Assembly: GCA_001567505.1 (NCBI GenBank)
Contig: LLEU01000016.1
Location: 1 to 64,000 of the forward strand
Source: Acidobacteria bacterium OLB17
GTDB taxonomy: Bacteria > Acidobacteriota > Blastocatellia > Pyrinomonadales > Pyrinomonadaceae
Direction: 5' to 3'
DNA length: 64,000 nucleotides
The translations under genes and the position numbers were made by a program. This document shows, one piece after another, positions 28,282 to 37,506 of the stretch. The notes beneath the pieces were generated by a model, which was given only the letters and a program-made list of their open reading frames with translations, made no database searches and was not told the DNA's origin. Within the stretch, counting starts at the first letter, position 1. Each line of letters begins with the position of its first letter.

Positions 28282-29503
28282 TAAGTACCGAAAATTCTAC
28301 GTCGAATGGTGGAACATACGCCGGAGCACTATCTACGGCGCGGCCGTTGTGATCCTGCTGGCCGCGACACTTGTCTTTGGCGGCTGGTGGGCTTCGAAGA
28401 ATAATTGGTTCGTTGCGGGCGAGGCCGAGACCTATCCGATGGATTCGGCAAAGATCATCTCGTTCGAGGGCGAAGTGCGGATCACGCGCGCCGCAACACG
28501 CGAGACGATACTCGTAACAAAGCAAACTTACGTTGCCGCAGGCGACACCGTACAGACGCAGGCCGACGGCCGGGCGATCATCCAGATGATCGACGGCTCG
28601 GTCTATTCCGTCCGTCCGAACAGCACGGTTGTCGTCCGCGACACGACCTCGCTCTTTGGCGGGAAGAACGTCCGCGTTCGCCTGAACGACGGCCAACTGA
28701 ACGTGCGAACGGATGACCAGCCCGACAACGTCAAGAACATCGTCGAGGTCGCCGAATCGGAGAACGCTGTCGGCCCGCAGACCGAGGCGAGCTTTGACAG
28801 CGACGGCGAGAATGGCGGTGAGATACGAGTGAGCCGCGGCGGGGTCGAGACGACATTGGGCGGCGAGACATCGAAGATCGGGCCGGATCAGTACGCGGCG
28901 GTCAACAACGGCCAACTCTCCGCACGCGAAAAGATACTTGCACCGCCGGTCCCTTTGGCGCCAGCGAATTCCGCTCAGCTTATTGACGCCGGCGGCGGCG
29001 TAAGCGTCGGTTTCAACTGGCAGCCGCCGGATCAGCCGATCCAGAGCTACTATCTGCAGGTCGCGAAATCCCCGTGGTTCTCGCCCGACGCGATCCTCGT
29101 CGACCGCAACGGACTTGGCTCGAATGATTTTCATCTTACGGGCCTTACGCCCGGGACATATTACTGGCGCGTCCGCGCTCACGCACGCTCGGGACAGACC
29201 ACCAACTGGAATGACGCCTGGAAATTCACGGTCGTAAAGCGTGAAAGCAGTATCCGCATCGAGCTGACCGACCTGAAGGTCGAGAGCGTCGGCGGCGGGA
29301 TCTTCATCGTTACGGGTAAGACGCAGCCCGGTATGGCCGTCCGCGCACAGGGACGCGAGACGTTCGCCGTTTCGGACGGCAGCTTCCGGCTTCAGGTCTC
29401 GTCGCAGTCCGCCGAAACGTCGATCGAGATCGGCGACGACCGCGGCAATCGCGCAGGCTTTGTCGTTTCGCTCAGAAGCGGCCGCCTGATGAAGCGATAC
29501 TGA
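28271..29503 (+). CDS. FecR-domain membrane-anchored protein
   Basis: The 410-residue protein has one N-terminal membrane segment (STIYGAAVVILLAATLVFGG, about residues 19-38) and a periplasmic FecR-like domain (about 60-215: EGEVRITRAATRETI, VAAGDTVQTQADGRAIIQM, DGSVYSVRPNSTVVV). A fibronectin-III-like region (LAPANSAQLI... TGLTPGTYYWRVRAHARS) and a final beta domain (VTGKTQPGMAVRAQG) follow. Unlike FecR of iron signalling, no sigma factor is adjacent. Such FecR-Fn3 proteins probably bind surface partners or glycans. It overlaps terC by 11 bases and precedes the CDF gene by 5. Confidence 0.8.
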   Translation: MENNKYRKFYVEWWNIRRSTIYGAAVVILLAATLVFGGWWASKNNWFVAGEAETYPMDSAKIISFEGEVRITRAATRETILVTKQTYVAAGDTVQTQADGRAIIQMIDGSVYSVRPNSTVVVRDTTSLFGGKNVRVRLNDGQLNVRTDDQPDNVKNIVEVAESENAVGPQTEASFDSDGENGGEIRVSRGGVETTLGGETSKIGPDQYAAVNNGQLSAREKILAPPVPLAPANSAQLIDAGGGVSVGFNWQPPDQPIQSYYLQVAKSPWFSPDAILVDRNGLGSNDFHLTGLTPGTYYWRVRAHARSGQTTNWNDAWKFTVVKRESSIRIELTDLKVESVGGGIFIVTGKTQPGMAVRAQGRETFAVSDGSFRLQVSSQSAETSIEIGDDRGNRAGFVVSLRSGRLMKRY

Positions 29504-29508
29504 AAGCG

Positions 29509-30462
29509 ATGGCCGAACACACACACACTCACGATCACGGCCACTCGACGCGATCGGCCTCCGGCATTCGCAAACTAAAGATCGCGCTTGCGCTCACCTT
29601 CGGCTATATGCTCGCTGAGGCTATCGGCGGCTGGCTCTCGAACTCGCTCGCCCTGATGGCCGACTCCGTTCATATGCTGACGGATGTCGCCGCACTTATG
29701 CTTACGCTCGCCTCGTTCTGGTTTGCCGCAAGGCCGGCGACCGCGGCGAAGACATTCGGGTTCTATCGAGCCGAGATACTTGCCGCATTCGTGAACGGCG
29801 TCGCGCTCGTCATTCTCTCGATCTGGGTCGTCTATGAAGCCGTGATGCGTTGGTTCGCTCCGCCGGAAATTCACGGCAACAGTTTGACGATCGTTGCCGC
29901 GGGCGGCCTCATCGTGAACATCATCGTGCTCAAGATGCTCCACGGCGACTACGAGGAGAACTTGAATATGCGCGGCGCGTGGCTGCACGTCGCGGGCGAC
30001 CTTTTGGGTTCGCTTGCGGCGCTTGCCTCGGGCGTTTTGATCGTAGCGTTCGGTTGGACGTGGGCCGATGCGGTGACAAGCATCCTGATCAGCCTGATCA
30101 TCATTTTCGGCGCGTGGCGGCTAGTCTCGGAATCGGTGAACGTACTTCTCGAAGGTACGCCCTCGCATATCGACATCGCAAAGGTTGAGGCGGCAATTCT
30201 TGCAATTGAAGGAGTTACGGGCGTGCACGACCTGCACGTTTGGACGATCTCTTCCGGCCTCGAGGCGTTGACGGCACATATCAATCACGACGATTCGGTC
30301 GAACACGCGGGACTGCTCGCCGCCGTGCGGGCGAAACTCCACGATACGTTCAGCATCGATCACCTGACTATACAAATGGAGACATCGGGCAAAGAGGCCG
30401 AGGCCGTCTATGTTTGCGAATCGGGGACGAACTGCTTCGAACCCGCACGCCGGACGAGTTAG
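29509..30462 (+). CDS. Cation diffusion facilitator, CzcD/ZitB-like
   Basis: The 317-residue metal/proton antiporter has a histidine-rich N terminus (EHTHTHDHGHS) and six hydrophobic helices. The metal-site helices contain SNSLALMADSVHMLTDVAAL and HVAGDLLGSLAALASG, followed by a C-terminal cytoplasmic domain (VHDLHVWTISSGLEALTAHI). Zinc is the usual substrate of this subgroup; cobalt, nickel or cadmium are possible. It belongs to a run of same-strand genes from msrC to the LarA-like gene. Confidence 0.93.
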   Translation: MAEHTHTHDHGHSTRSASGIRKLKIALALTFGYMLAEAIGGWLSNSLALMADSVHMLTDVAALMLTLASFWFAARPATAAKTFGFYRAEILAAFVNGVALVILSIWVVYEAVMRWFAPPEIHGNSLTIVAAGGLIVNIIVLKMLHGDYEENLNMRGAWLHVAGDLLGSLAALASGVLIVAFGWTWADAVTSILISLIIIFGAWRLVSESVNVLLEGTPSHIDIAKVEAAILAIEGVTGVHDLHVWTISSGLEALTAHINHDDSVEHAGLLAAVRAKLHDTFSIDHLTIQMETSGKEAEAVYVCESGTNCFEPARRTS

Positions 30463-30466
30463 ATAA

Positions 30467-31705
30467 ATGGCGAGGATCGACCTCAAATACGGCCGCGGCG
30501 TCGTGCCCGTCGAGTATGACGAAGCGCGTCTTACGGTGCTTTCGGCGGACAGCACGAGGCCGCCGCTCGATGACCGTGCGATAAACGAAGCTCTCGATGC
30601 GCCGATCGGCGCAAAGCCATTCGAAGAGACGATCGCGCCGGGCGAGAGCGTTCTGATCGTGGTACCGGACGCAACCCGTGCTTCCGGAAGCGGGCAGGTA
30701 GTAAATCTCGTCGTCCGTCGTCTGATCGCGAACGGCACGCGCCCGCACGAGATCTCCATCATCTTTGCGACCGGCATTCATCGCCCGGTAACTAAGGAAG
30801 AAAAGGACGAGATTCTCACGCCTTTCATCACCCAACGCATCCGCACGATCGACCACAAGCCGAGCGGCATCGCAAACCTCGTCCTCGCTGGCGAGACCGC
30901 CGGCGGCATTCGCGTTCAACTCAACGGGGCCTTGATCGATGCTGATCACGTGATCGCGATCGGCGCCGTTACGTTCCATTATTTCGCGGGTTTTACGGGC
31001 GGGAGAAAGTTGATCTGCCCGGGCCTTGCGTCGGCACGCACGATCGAAGCGACGCACAAGCTGGCCTTCGACTGCGAAACGCTCGGCCGCCGCGAAGGCG
31101 TCGGTCCCGGCCTCCTGAAAGCGAATCCCGTTCACGCGGCATTTCTCGAAGCCGCAAGGTTCATCAAGAACGTTTTCCTGATCTCGACGATCGTGAACGA
31201 TGCGGGTGAGGTGACGGACGTTCTCTGCGGCGACATCGAAGCGTCGCACGAGGCCGCGTGCCGCCTTGCGGCCGAACGGAATACGATCCGGATCGACGAG
31301 AAACTCGGCCTTGTCGTCGCATCGTGCGGCGGAAGCCCGTTCGACGTCAACCTCATACAGGCACACAAGGCGCTTGATGCCGCCTCGCGCGCTTGCCGCG
31401 ACGGCGGGCGAATTATCCTTATCGCCGAGTGCGCCGAAGGTGCGGGCAGGGACGATTTCCTTGATTGGTTCGACGCCGAGGACAGCGTGGCGCTTGCCCG
31501 AACGCTCTGCGAAGATTACCGCGTCAATGGCCAGACCGCTTGGAATTTTCTCTCGATCTGCGAACGGTTTAACGTCGAGATGGTGACGACGCTCGATGAT
31601 GAGATGCTCAAGAAACTGCGGGTCAAAAAAGCCGGCCTCCGCGATCTCGCAGAAGCCGGCTACGTCATAACGGACGGAGCAAAAGTAAATATCGTTACTT
31701 CTTAG
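30467..31705 (+). CDS. larA: LarA-like nickel-dependent 2-hydroxyacid racemase (DUF2088)
   Basis: A 412-residue protein of the lactate racemase family. Visible family positions are PDATRASGS, FATGIHRPVTKEE (histidine), GAVTFHYFAGFTGGRKLICPG, whose lysine would bind the nickel-pincer cofactor, and ATHKL. LarA homologs racemise lactate or other 2-hydroxyacids. The cofactor synthesis genes larB, larC and larE are not in this window, so substrate and holo-state remain open. It begins 4 bases after the CDF stop and overlaps the convergent gene by 11 bases. Confidence 0.85.
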   Translation: MARIDLKYGRGVVPVEYDEARLTVLSADSTRPPLDDRAINEALDAPIGAKPFEETIAPGESVLIVVPDATRASGSGQVVNLVVRRLIANGTRPHEISIIFATGIHRPVTKEEKDEILTPFITQRIRTIDHKPSGIANLVLAGETAGGIRVQLNGALIDADHVIAIGAVTFHYFAGFTGGRKLICPGLASARTIEATHKLAFDCETLGRREGVGPGLLKANPVHAAFLEAARFIKNVFLISTIVNDAGEVTDVLCGDIEASHEAACRLAAERNTIRIDEKLGLVVASCGGSPFDVNLIQAHKALDAASRACRDGGRIILIAECAEGAGRDDFLDWFDAEDSVALARTLCEDYRVNGQTAWNFLSICERFNVEMVTTLDDEMLKKLRVKKAGLRDLAEAGYVITDGAKVNIVTS

Positions 31706-32216
31706 TCGAGGTGGAGAACGTACGGGCGATCGAATCCGTCTGGTTCTGGATCGAGTTCAGGCTGTCCTTGCGCCCTTCGAAACGGAGGACATAAACGACG
31801 TCGCCGTCACGCAGGAAGTAAAACCTTCCGACCATCGGGCGGCCGCCGCGTACGAACTCGAAGTTGTAGATGACGCCGCGAAGCTTGCCGTTAAAATTCT
31901 CCTGCTTCCCCGGAGCATAGCCCATCAAGAACTGGAGCTTTTGGTCCTCGTCGCGGACAAGGTCGGCCAGCAAACGGCTGCTTGGCGCGTCGATCTTGCG
32001 CACCTCGAAACGGCCGAACACACGATCGCCGTAAACGTACTCGACGTTCGGGTTCGTTGCCGACGGCGAAACGGTCTTTCGCCATTTCGCATCAGGAAGC
32101 GCAAAGGTGTAATCAACGTTCGGATCGCTGAATGTTTCGCTCTGGGCGGCCGCGATCGACGAGAAGATCACGGTCGCTCCGATGAGCATCGCAAGGGAAA
32201 GCAGCGTCTTTTTCAT
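31695..32216 (-). CDS. Small secreted protein of unknown function
   Basis: A 173-residue protein with a signal peptide (MKKTLLSLAMLIGATVIFSSIAAA, wording abbreviated to its hydrophobic core LLSLAMLIGATVIF). The compact mature domain contains VDYTFALPDAKWRKTV, YVYGDRVFGRFEVRKI and GRFYFLRDGDVVYVLRF. This layout is PsbP/Mog1-like, but the match is weak. I start it at ATG 32216; the frame continues upstream into cysteine- and arginine-rich sequence without gene character. Confidence 0.6.
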   Translation of the reverse strand: MKKTLLSLAMLIGATVIFSSIAAAQSETFSDPNVDYTFALPDAKWRKTVSPSATNPNVEYVYGDRVFGRFEVRKIDAPSSRLLADLVRDEDQKLQFLMGYAPGKQENFNGKLRGVIYNFEFVRGGRPMVGRFYFLRDGDVVYVLRFEGRKDSLNSIQNQTDSIARTFSTSTKK

Positions 32217-32325
32217 AACATCAATTGGCTCGAGAACGGCCGTTAGACACAATTTTAGCCGAGTTTGGCGCATTTTGCGCAACTTGTTTGATGCATTCAC
32301 GGCGGCAGGCTGTTGTCCAAGCAGC

Positions 32326-32361
32326 GTCCGGGTGCATTTGCATCCGGGCCGGTCTTTTTTT
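32326..32361 (+). terminator. Intrinsic-terminator-like hairpin in the DUF1800 leader
   Basis: Bases 32326-32335 pair with 32340-32349 or so (GTCCGGGTGC with GCATCCGGGC, two wobbles), and the stem is followed within a few bases by a T7 tract (32354-32360). It lies in the 236-base divergent gap, 92 bases upstream of the DUF1800 ATG. It could stop transcripts reading through from the larA side or act as an attenuator. Confidence 0.5.
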
Positions 32362-32452
32362 AGGCCAAACGCTTTTCCGCAGCGTCTAAGACGGCAGAGT
32401 AAGCCGCATGATCGCCTTACGGATCTTATCTGTACGTAGTTTGGAGTTATAT

Positions 32453-34510
32453 ATGAACCGCTATATTGAAACGGCAAAGAAGCTGACGGTAATGCTTGTG
32501 ATTGCAGCATTTACGGCACCTGCATTCGCGCTTCCCGGCGGCCCTGAAAAGCCGAAAAGATCCCTGACCGAAGACCAGAAGATACTTCACGTGCTCAATC
32601 GCCTCGGATTCGGCGCACGTCCCGGCGACGTCGAACGCGTCAGGGCGATGGGCATCAAAAAGTATATCGAGCAGCAGCTCGATCCCGCGTCGATCGACGA
32701 TCATATCGCTGAAGGAAAGGCCGGACGCCTCACCGTCCCGAACCTCACAACGGACGAACTCTTCGCTAAATATCCGAATCCGGGTGCTCTCCTTCGGGCA
32801 GTTGACGGAAAGAATGCGCAGAAGCAGGTGGCACAGAACACGCCTGCCGACGGCCAGGAAGGCGCGATGCCGGGAGCAAAAGCGGAAGAGGCCGCCGCTG
32901 CCCTGAGAAAGGAACGACAGCAGGAGCTTCGCGAGCTTTACGCAAAATACGACCTCAAGCCCGCGGGCCAGATCGTCCCGGAGATCGTTGCGAATCGCCT
33001 GCTGCGGGCCGTCTATTCCGAGCGGCAGCTCCAGGAAGTGATGGTCGATTTTTGGCAAAATCACTTCAACGTTTTCTCCGGCAAGGCCGCCGTCCGCTGG
33101 CTCATCCCGAGCTATGAACGGGATGTTCTACGCAAGAACGCGCTCGGCAATTTCAAAGACCTTTTGATCGGCACGGCCAAGTCGCCGGCGATGCTTTTTT
33201 ACCTCGACAACTACGAATCAATGTCCCCGAATTCTCAGCTTGCGATCGGCCGCCAGCAGAACAGGCAGCCCCGCAGCGATCGGATGCCGCCGCGTCCGCG
33301 TTACGACGACCTTCGCCGCGACGGCCGCCTTTCGCCGATCCGGCGTGAGCGGCTCGAACGCCGGCTCGAACGCGACAATGCGCGGATCGATGTGCCGACA
33401 CCGGCCGTGCGTCCGCAGCAGAAGCAGAACGCGAACCGCCGCAAGCGCGGCATCAACGAAAACTACGCCCGCGAACTGATGGAGCTGCACACGCTCGGCG
33501 TCGATGGCGGCTACACTCAGCAGGACATCATCGAGGTCGCAAAATGCTTTACCGGCTGGACGATCGCCGACCCACGCGGCTATCGGCAGATAGCGGCGGC
33601 CGAGATCAAAGGCAATGACGACCGGCGGCAGGCAAGGCTCCAGAGGCTTCTCGGCGTGCCGGACGGTGTTAAGAGCGGGGAGTTCTATTTCAACCCGAAT
33701 TGGCACGAGAAAGGGCCAAAGACCGTCCTCGGCCAGAAGATCGACGAAGGCGGTATCAACGACGGCCTAAAGGTCATCGATATCCTCGTAAACAGCGAGG
33801 CGACCGCGAAATTCATCGCGAAAAAACTCGCGATCAAGTTCGTAAGCGACACGCCGAGCGATGCTTTCGTCGGCCGCATCGCGGACGCTTTTCACAAGTC
33901 GCACGGCGACATCAAAACGACGCTCCGAGCGATCTTTACCGATCCGGAATTTTACGCGCCGGAGAATTACCGTGCGAAGATCAAGTCGCCTTTCGAGCTT
34001 GCCGCAAGTTCGATCCGTGCGGTCGGCGGCGACACGAACGGCGGCCGGGGAATGCTCGCGATGCTCAGGAAACTTGGCGAGGTTCCGTACGGTTATCAGG
34101 CTCCGACCGGCTATCCCGACCTTGCGGAAGATTGGGTGAATACGGGAGCGTTGCTTCTCAGGCTGAATTTTGCGGTCGCGCTTGCGAGCAATCGAATTCC
34201 GGGAACTCGAGTTGACCTGAGGCCGTTCGCAGCGGCGGACAAGAAGGCGATGCTCGACAACGCCATCGACAAGATACTCGACGGCGACATTCGCCCCGCA
34301 ACAAAGGCAAGCCTCGAAAAGCAGCTCGATCAGCCGCTTCCCGAGGTTAAAGCACCGGAGAGCGACCCGGAAGAGACGGCCGACGATGCCGCTCAGCCGA
34401 AGATGCCCCGCGGCGAGCGACGCGCGGATCTGCTGCCTGCATCGGGCGATCCGGAGGTCTTTAAGGTGGTGAGCCTCGTGCTCGGTTCACCCGAATTTCA
34501 GAGGCAGTAG
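32453..34510 (+). CDS. DUF1800 family secreted protein
   Basis: The 685-residue exported protein has a signal peptide (cleavage near TAPAFALPGG) and a DUF1800 domain over most of its length: ILHVLNRLGFGARPGDVERV, MVDFWQNHFNVFSGK, GINENYARELMELHTLGVDG, DIIEVAKCFTGWTI and WHEKGPKTVLGQKI. The usual family length is near 500. The extra residues include an arginine/proline-rich insert near 285-345 and an acidic proline-rich stretch near the C terminus. DUF1800 genes are normally followed by a DUF1501 partner; none is present here. The ATG at 32453 has GGAG 7 bases upstream. Confidence 0.88.
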   Translation: MNRYIETAKKLTVMLVIAAFTAPAFALPGGPEKPKRSLTEDQKILHVLNRLGFGARPGDVERVRAMGIKKYIEQQLDPASIDDHIAEGKAGRLTVPNLTTDELFAKYPNPGALLRAVDGKNAQKQVAQNTPADGQEGAMPGAKAEEAAAALRKERQQELRELYAKYDLKPAGQIVPEIVANRLLRAVYSERQLQEVMVDFWQNHFNVFSGKAAVRWLIPSYERDVLRKNALGNFKDLLIGTAKSPAMLFYLDNYESMSPNSQLAIGRQQNRQPRSDRMPPRPRYDDLRRDGRLSPIRRERLERRLERDNARIDVPTPAVRPQQKQNANRRKRGINENYARELMELHTLGVDGGYTQQDIIEVAKCFTGWTIADPRGYRQIAAAEIKGNDDRRQARLQRLLGVPDGVKSGEFYFNPNWHEKGPKTVLGQKIDEGGINDGLKVIDILVNSEATAKFIAKKLAIKFVSDTPSDAFVGRIADAFHKSHGDIKTTLRAIFTDPEFYAPENYRAKIKSPFELAASSIRAVGGDTNGGRGMLAMLRKLGEVPYGYQAPTGYPDLAEDWVNTGALLLRLNFAVALASNRIPGTRVDLRPFAAADKKAMLDNAIDKILDGDIRPATKASLEKQLDQPLPEVKAPESDPEETADDAAQPKMPRGERRADLLPASGDPEVFKVVSLVLGSPEFQRQ

Positions 34511-34528
34511 CGAGCAAGTTTCCCCTCG

Positions 34529-35633
34529 TTACGAGATCTGTTGATATAGATGCACAAGGTTTTTTAGGTGTGCGTCAATGCTGAAGTTTTCGGCTGCGTG
34601 CTGCTTCGCTTTCTCGGCGAGGATACCCGCGGCCTTTTTTTTCTGTTACGAGCGAAGTGATGGCTTCGGCAAGAGCTCGATGATCCTTTACGGGGAAGAC
34701 GTGTGCGAACTCGCCGTTGTTCGTTGCCTCAAGATGCGGGCCGATATTCGACACGGCCATCGGCACGCCGGCGAGCATCGCTTCGGAGACGGCAACGGGC
34801 AGGCCTTCGTGCAGCGATGAGAATATGAAGACGTCGAGCTCGGCAAGAATGTCGGGGACGTCCGTCCTTCCGCCTAGAAAATGAACGCGGTCTGCGATCC
34901 CGCGGTACCGCACGAATTCGCGGCACGCTTCGTACTTCTTCTCCGCACCGGCCTCGACCTTGCCCGCAAAAACGCAGTGAACATCGGCGATCTTCTCAAA
35001 GGCATCTCCGAGCGCTTTTACGACCGTCATCTGATCCTTACGAGCGTCTCGGTAGAAGTTGCCGACCATCCCGACGAGTCCCGTTCCCGCGGGCAGGCCA
35101 AGCTCAGCTTTGATCGAACCACCCGTCGGACGAAGGCGTTCGGGGTCGGCTCCGTTGTAGATGACGTGCGTGTTCGCGCCGAACCGCAGCCCTCGCTCCC
35201 TTGTAAGCCAATCGCGCAGCCAGCGGCTTACGACGATGTTGGCATCGACACGCCGTAAGAGATATTTTGCGACAAGCCGATTCTTCGCGTCCTGCACAAA
35301 ACCCTGAAAACTCAAAACTTTGCGGACATTCTTAAGCCCGCGGGCCGCTAGATGCAGGTGCAGGCCGTCAACGGATTGATAGCCGTGAACGATGTCGATC
35401 TGCCGTTCGCGAACGATGCCGCGAAGGCCGCTGACAAGCTTCGGATCGACTGGAAACCGCCTCTCAAGTCGAATGACCTCGACGCCCGCACGCTCGAATT
35501 CCGGCTCGAGCGTTCCGCCGCGGGTTGCAAGCGTGATCTCAAGGCCGTATCGCGCGGCGTTCCTGCAGATATCGAGAACCTGCATCTCGGCACCGCCGCG
35601 ATCCAAACTGTCAAGATACTTAAGGATCCTCAC
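34529..35633 (-). CDS. Glycosyltransferase family 4 (GT-B fold), frameshifted near 3' end
   Basis: About 368 residues. It transfers a sugar from a nucleotide donor in surface-glycan assembly. The N-terminal acceptor domain starts RILKYLDSLDRGGAEMQVLD. The C-terminal donor domain has GMVGNFYRDARKDQ, HFLGGRTDVPDILAELDVFI, and the E-x7-E-like SSLHEGLPVAVSEAMLAGVP. The present frame ends at 34575, but an extra T in the T8 run at 34635-34642 shifts it. Reading with seven bases continues KAAGILAEKAKQHAAENFS to a stop at 34529. I use GTG 35633; a TTG at 35681 would add 16 residues. It is divergent from the GT2 gene. Confidence 0.87.
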
Positions 35634-35710
35634 GTCACAGTGTGCAGCGAACTGCTGAAAATATATGACTTTCCGCCGCAAATATGTTTACATTCATCTT
35701 CGTTACGATA

Positions 35711-36673
35711 ATGCGGACGCCAAATGAAAAAGCGGCCTTTGTCGCCGTTCCATCATACAATCACAGGCCGTTCGTCGAAGAATGCCTGCGTTCGATCTTT
35801 CGTCAGACGCTTCCGCCAGCAAAGCTGCTTGTCATCGACGACGGGTCGCGTGACGGTTCGGCCGAAGCGATCGAAGAAGTGCTCCGCGATGCGCCGTTCG
35901 AGGCGGAACTGATAGCACGCGAGAACCGCGGACTTTCAGCGACGCTGAATCAGGCTCTGTCGCAGGCCGATACGCCGTTTTTTGCATATCTCGGCTCGGA
36001 CGATCTTTGGCTGCCGAACTTCCTTGAAGAACAGATCGGACTGCTCGACGTTCGCAAGGAAGCCGCTCTTGCCTTTTCGCACGTCTATGTCATCGACGGC
36101 GAAGGCGACATCTTCGACCGCACGGACAAATGGGCCGAGTTCGCTGACGGCGATATGCTCCCGACGCTGATGACCGGCGGCATCTTTTCAAGTCCCGGCG
36201 TTGTTTATCGACGGGAATTTCTCGGCGATGCAGCATGGAATGAGAGGTCAAAGCTCGAAGACTACGAGCTTTATCTGCGGCTTGCCGCTAAACACGAATT
36301 CGCACGCAACACAAAACTGCTTGCCGCCTGGCGGCAGCACGGCAGCAATACGAGCGATGATTTTGCGTTGATGGTCGAGGAATGGCTCGCGGCTCAGGAA
36401 CGGCTTCGCGGAGAGCTGCCGTATTCGGACGAGGAGTTCGAAGCGTTCCGGACGAAACTGCGGTACGCGGCCGCACGGCACTTCAATCGAACCGGAAGCC
36501 GCAGGCTTGCCGCACGAGCGATGTGGCAGAATCGCAAAGGCGCGTCTTCCGTTACGGAAAAGGCGCTTGATGCGATCCGCGTGGCGGCGCCTCGTCGGCT
36601 TTTTGACGCACAGCGAAAGCGAAGGCGTGATTCCGCAAAACGCCGATACGGCAATATTAGCGAACTCCTGTAA
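35711..36673 (+). CDS. Glycosyltransferase family 2 (GT-A fold)
   Basis: A 320-residue inverting transferase: VAVPSYNHRPFVEECLRSI opens the nucleotide fold, VIDDGSRDGSAEAIEE follows, and YLGSDDLWLP supplies the DxD-like metal site. SKLEDYELYLRLAAKHE is the acceptor-side ED motif. It lacks membrane segments and probably acts at the cytoplasmic face. An in-frame ATG at 35684 would add 9 hydrophobic residues; the ATG at 35711 gives the family start. It leads the exporter genes by 10 bases. Confidence 0.88.
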   Translation: MRTPNEKAAFVAVPSYNHRPFVEECLRSIFRQTLPPAKLLVIDDGSRDGSAEAIEEVLRDAPFEAELIARENRGLSATLNQALSQADTPFFAYLGSDDLWLPNFLEEQIGLLDVRKEAALAFSHVYVIDGEGDIFDRTDKWAEFADGDMLPTLMTGGIFSSPGVVYRREFLGDAAWNERSKLEDYELYLRLAAKHEFARNTKLLAAWRQHGSNTSDDFALMVEEWLAAQERLRGELPYSDEEFEAFRTKLRYAAARHFNRTGSRRLAARAMWQNRKGASSVTEKALDAIRVAAPRRLFDAQRKRRRDSAKRRYGNISELL

Positions 36674-36683
36674 AATCTAGCTG

Positions 36684-37506
36684 ATGGCCGCAACCGACAT
36701 CACACAGATCACGCCCGCCGGATCTCGCCTTCGCCTTGGCGTGGCCGAGATCTGGCGTGCCCGCGAGCTTCTCTATTTCCTAACGCTTCGCGACATCAAG
36801 ATCCGATACAAGCAAACGGCGATCGGCATCGCGTGGGCCGTTCTGCAGCCGGTTCTGACGACGCTGATCTTCACGGCGATCTTCAGCGGCTGGGCGCGCT
36901 TTGATACGAACGACATTGCGTATCCGCTCTTTGCGATGACGGGCCTGACGCTTTGGCTCTTCGTACAGAACGCTGTCTCGATGGCGAGCAACAGCTTTGT
37001 CAACAACACGAATCTCGTCACGAAGGTCTATTTTCCGAGGTTGATCGTGCCGCTTGCCGCAACATTTGCCGCTCTTTTCGACCTCGTTCTCAGCATCGTA
37101 GTGCTCGCTGCTCTGATGGCGTATTACAAGGCGATGCCGGGCGTGGCGCTCTTGGCGGTGCCGGCTTTCCTTGCGCTTGCGGTAATACTTGCGGCCGCGG
37201 TCGGGACGCTGCTTTCGGCCCTGAACGTGCGGTTCCGCGATGTGAAATTCGCGGTGCCGTTCTTCCTGCAAGTTTGGATGATCGCATCGCCGGTCTTTTA
37301 CCCTGCGTCGATGATCCCGGAAAATGGCGTCTCATTTTGCGATCAATCCGATGACCGGCATCCTCGAAGGCTTTCGCTCGGCCGTTTTCGGCAAGGCGTT
37401 CGACTGGCCACTGATCGGCGTTTCCGCCGCTTCGCTTTTGGTGATCGCGGCGGTTTCGCTGATCGTTTTCAGGTCGATGGAGGACGATTTCGCAGACGTT
37501 ATCTGA
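36684..37506 (+). CDS. ABC-2 polysaccharide exporter permease, Wzm-like (frameshifted)
   Basis: About 274 residues with six hydrophobic segments. It forms the membrane channel of an ABC exporter for lipid-linked surface polysaccharide. The typical opening RELLYFLTLRDIKIRYKQT and the sequence QVWMIASPVFYPASMIPE are present. The frame then breaks at about 37321-37336, and another frame resumes FAINPMTGILEGFRSAVFG and runs to 37506. Adding one base to each of two short runs (A4 and T4) restores a family-like KWRLIFAINPM. The stop abuts the Wzt start exactly, so the pair is coupled. Confidence 0.9.
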
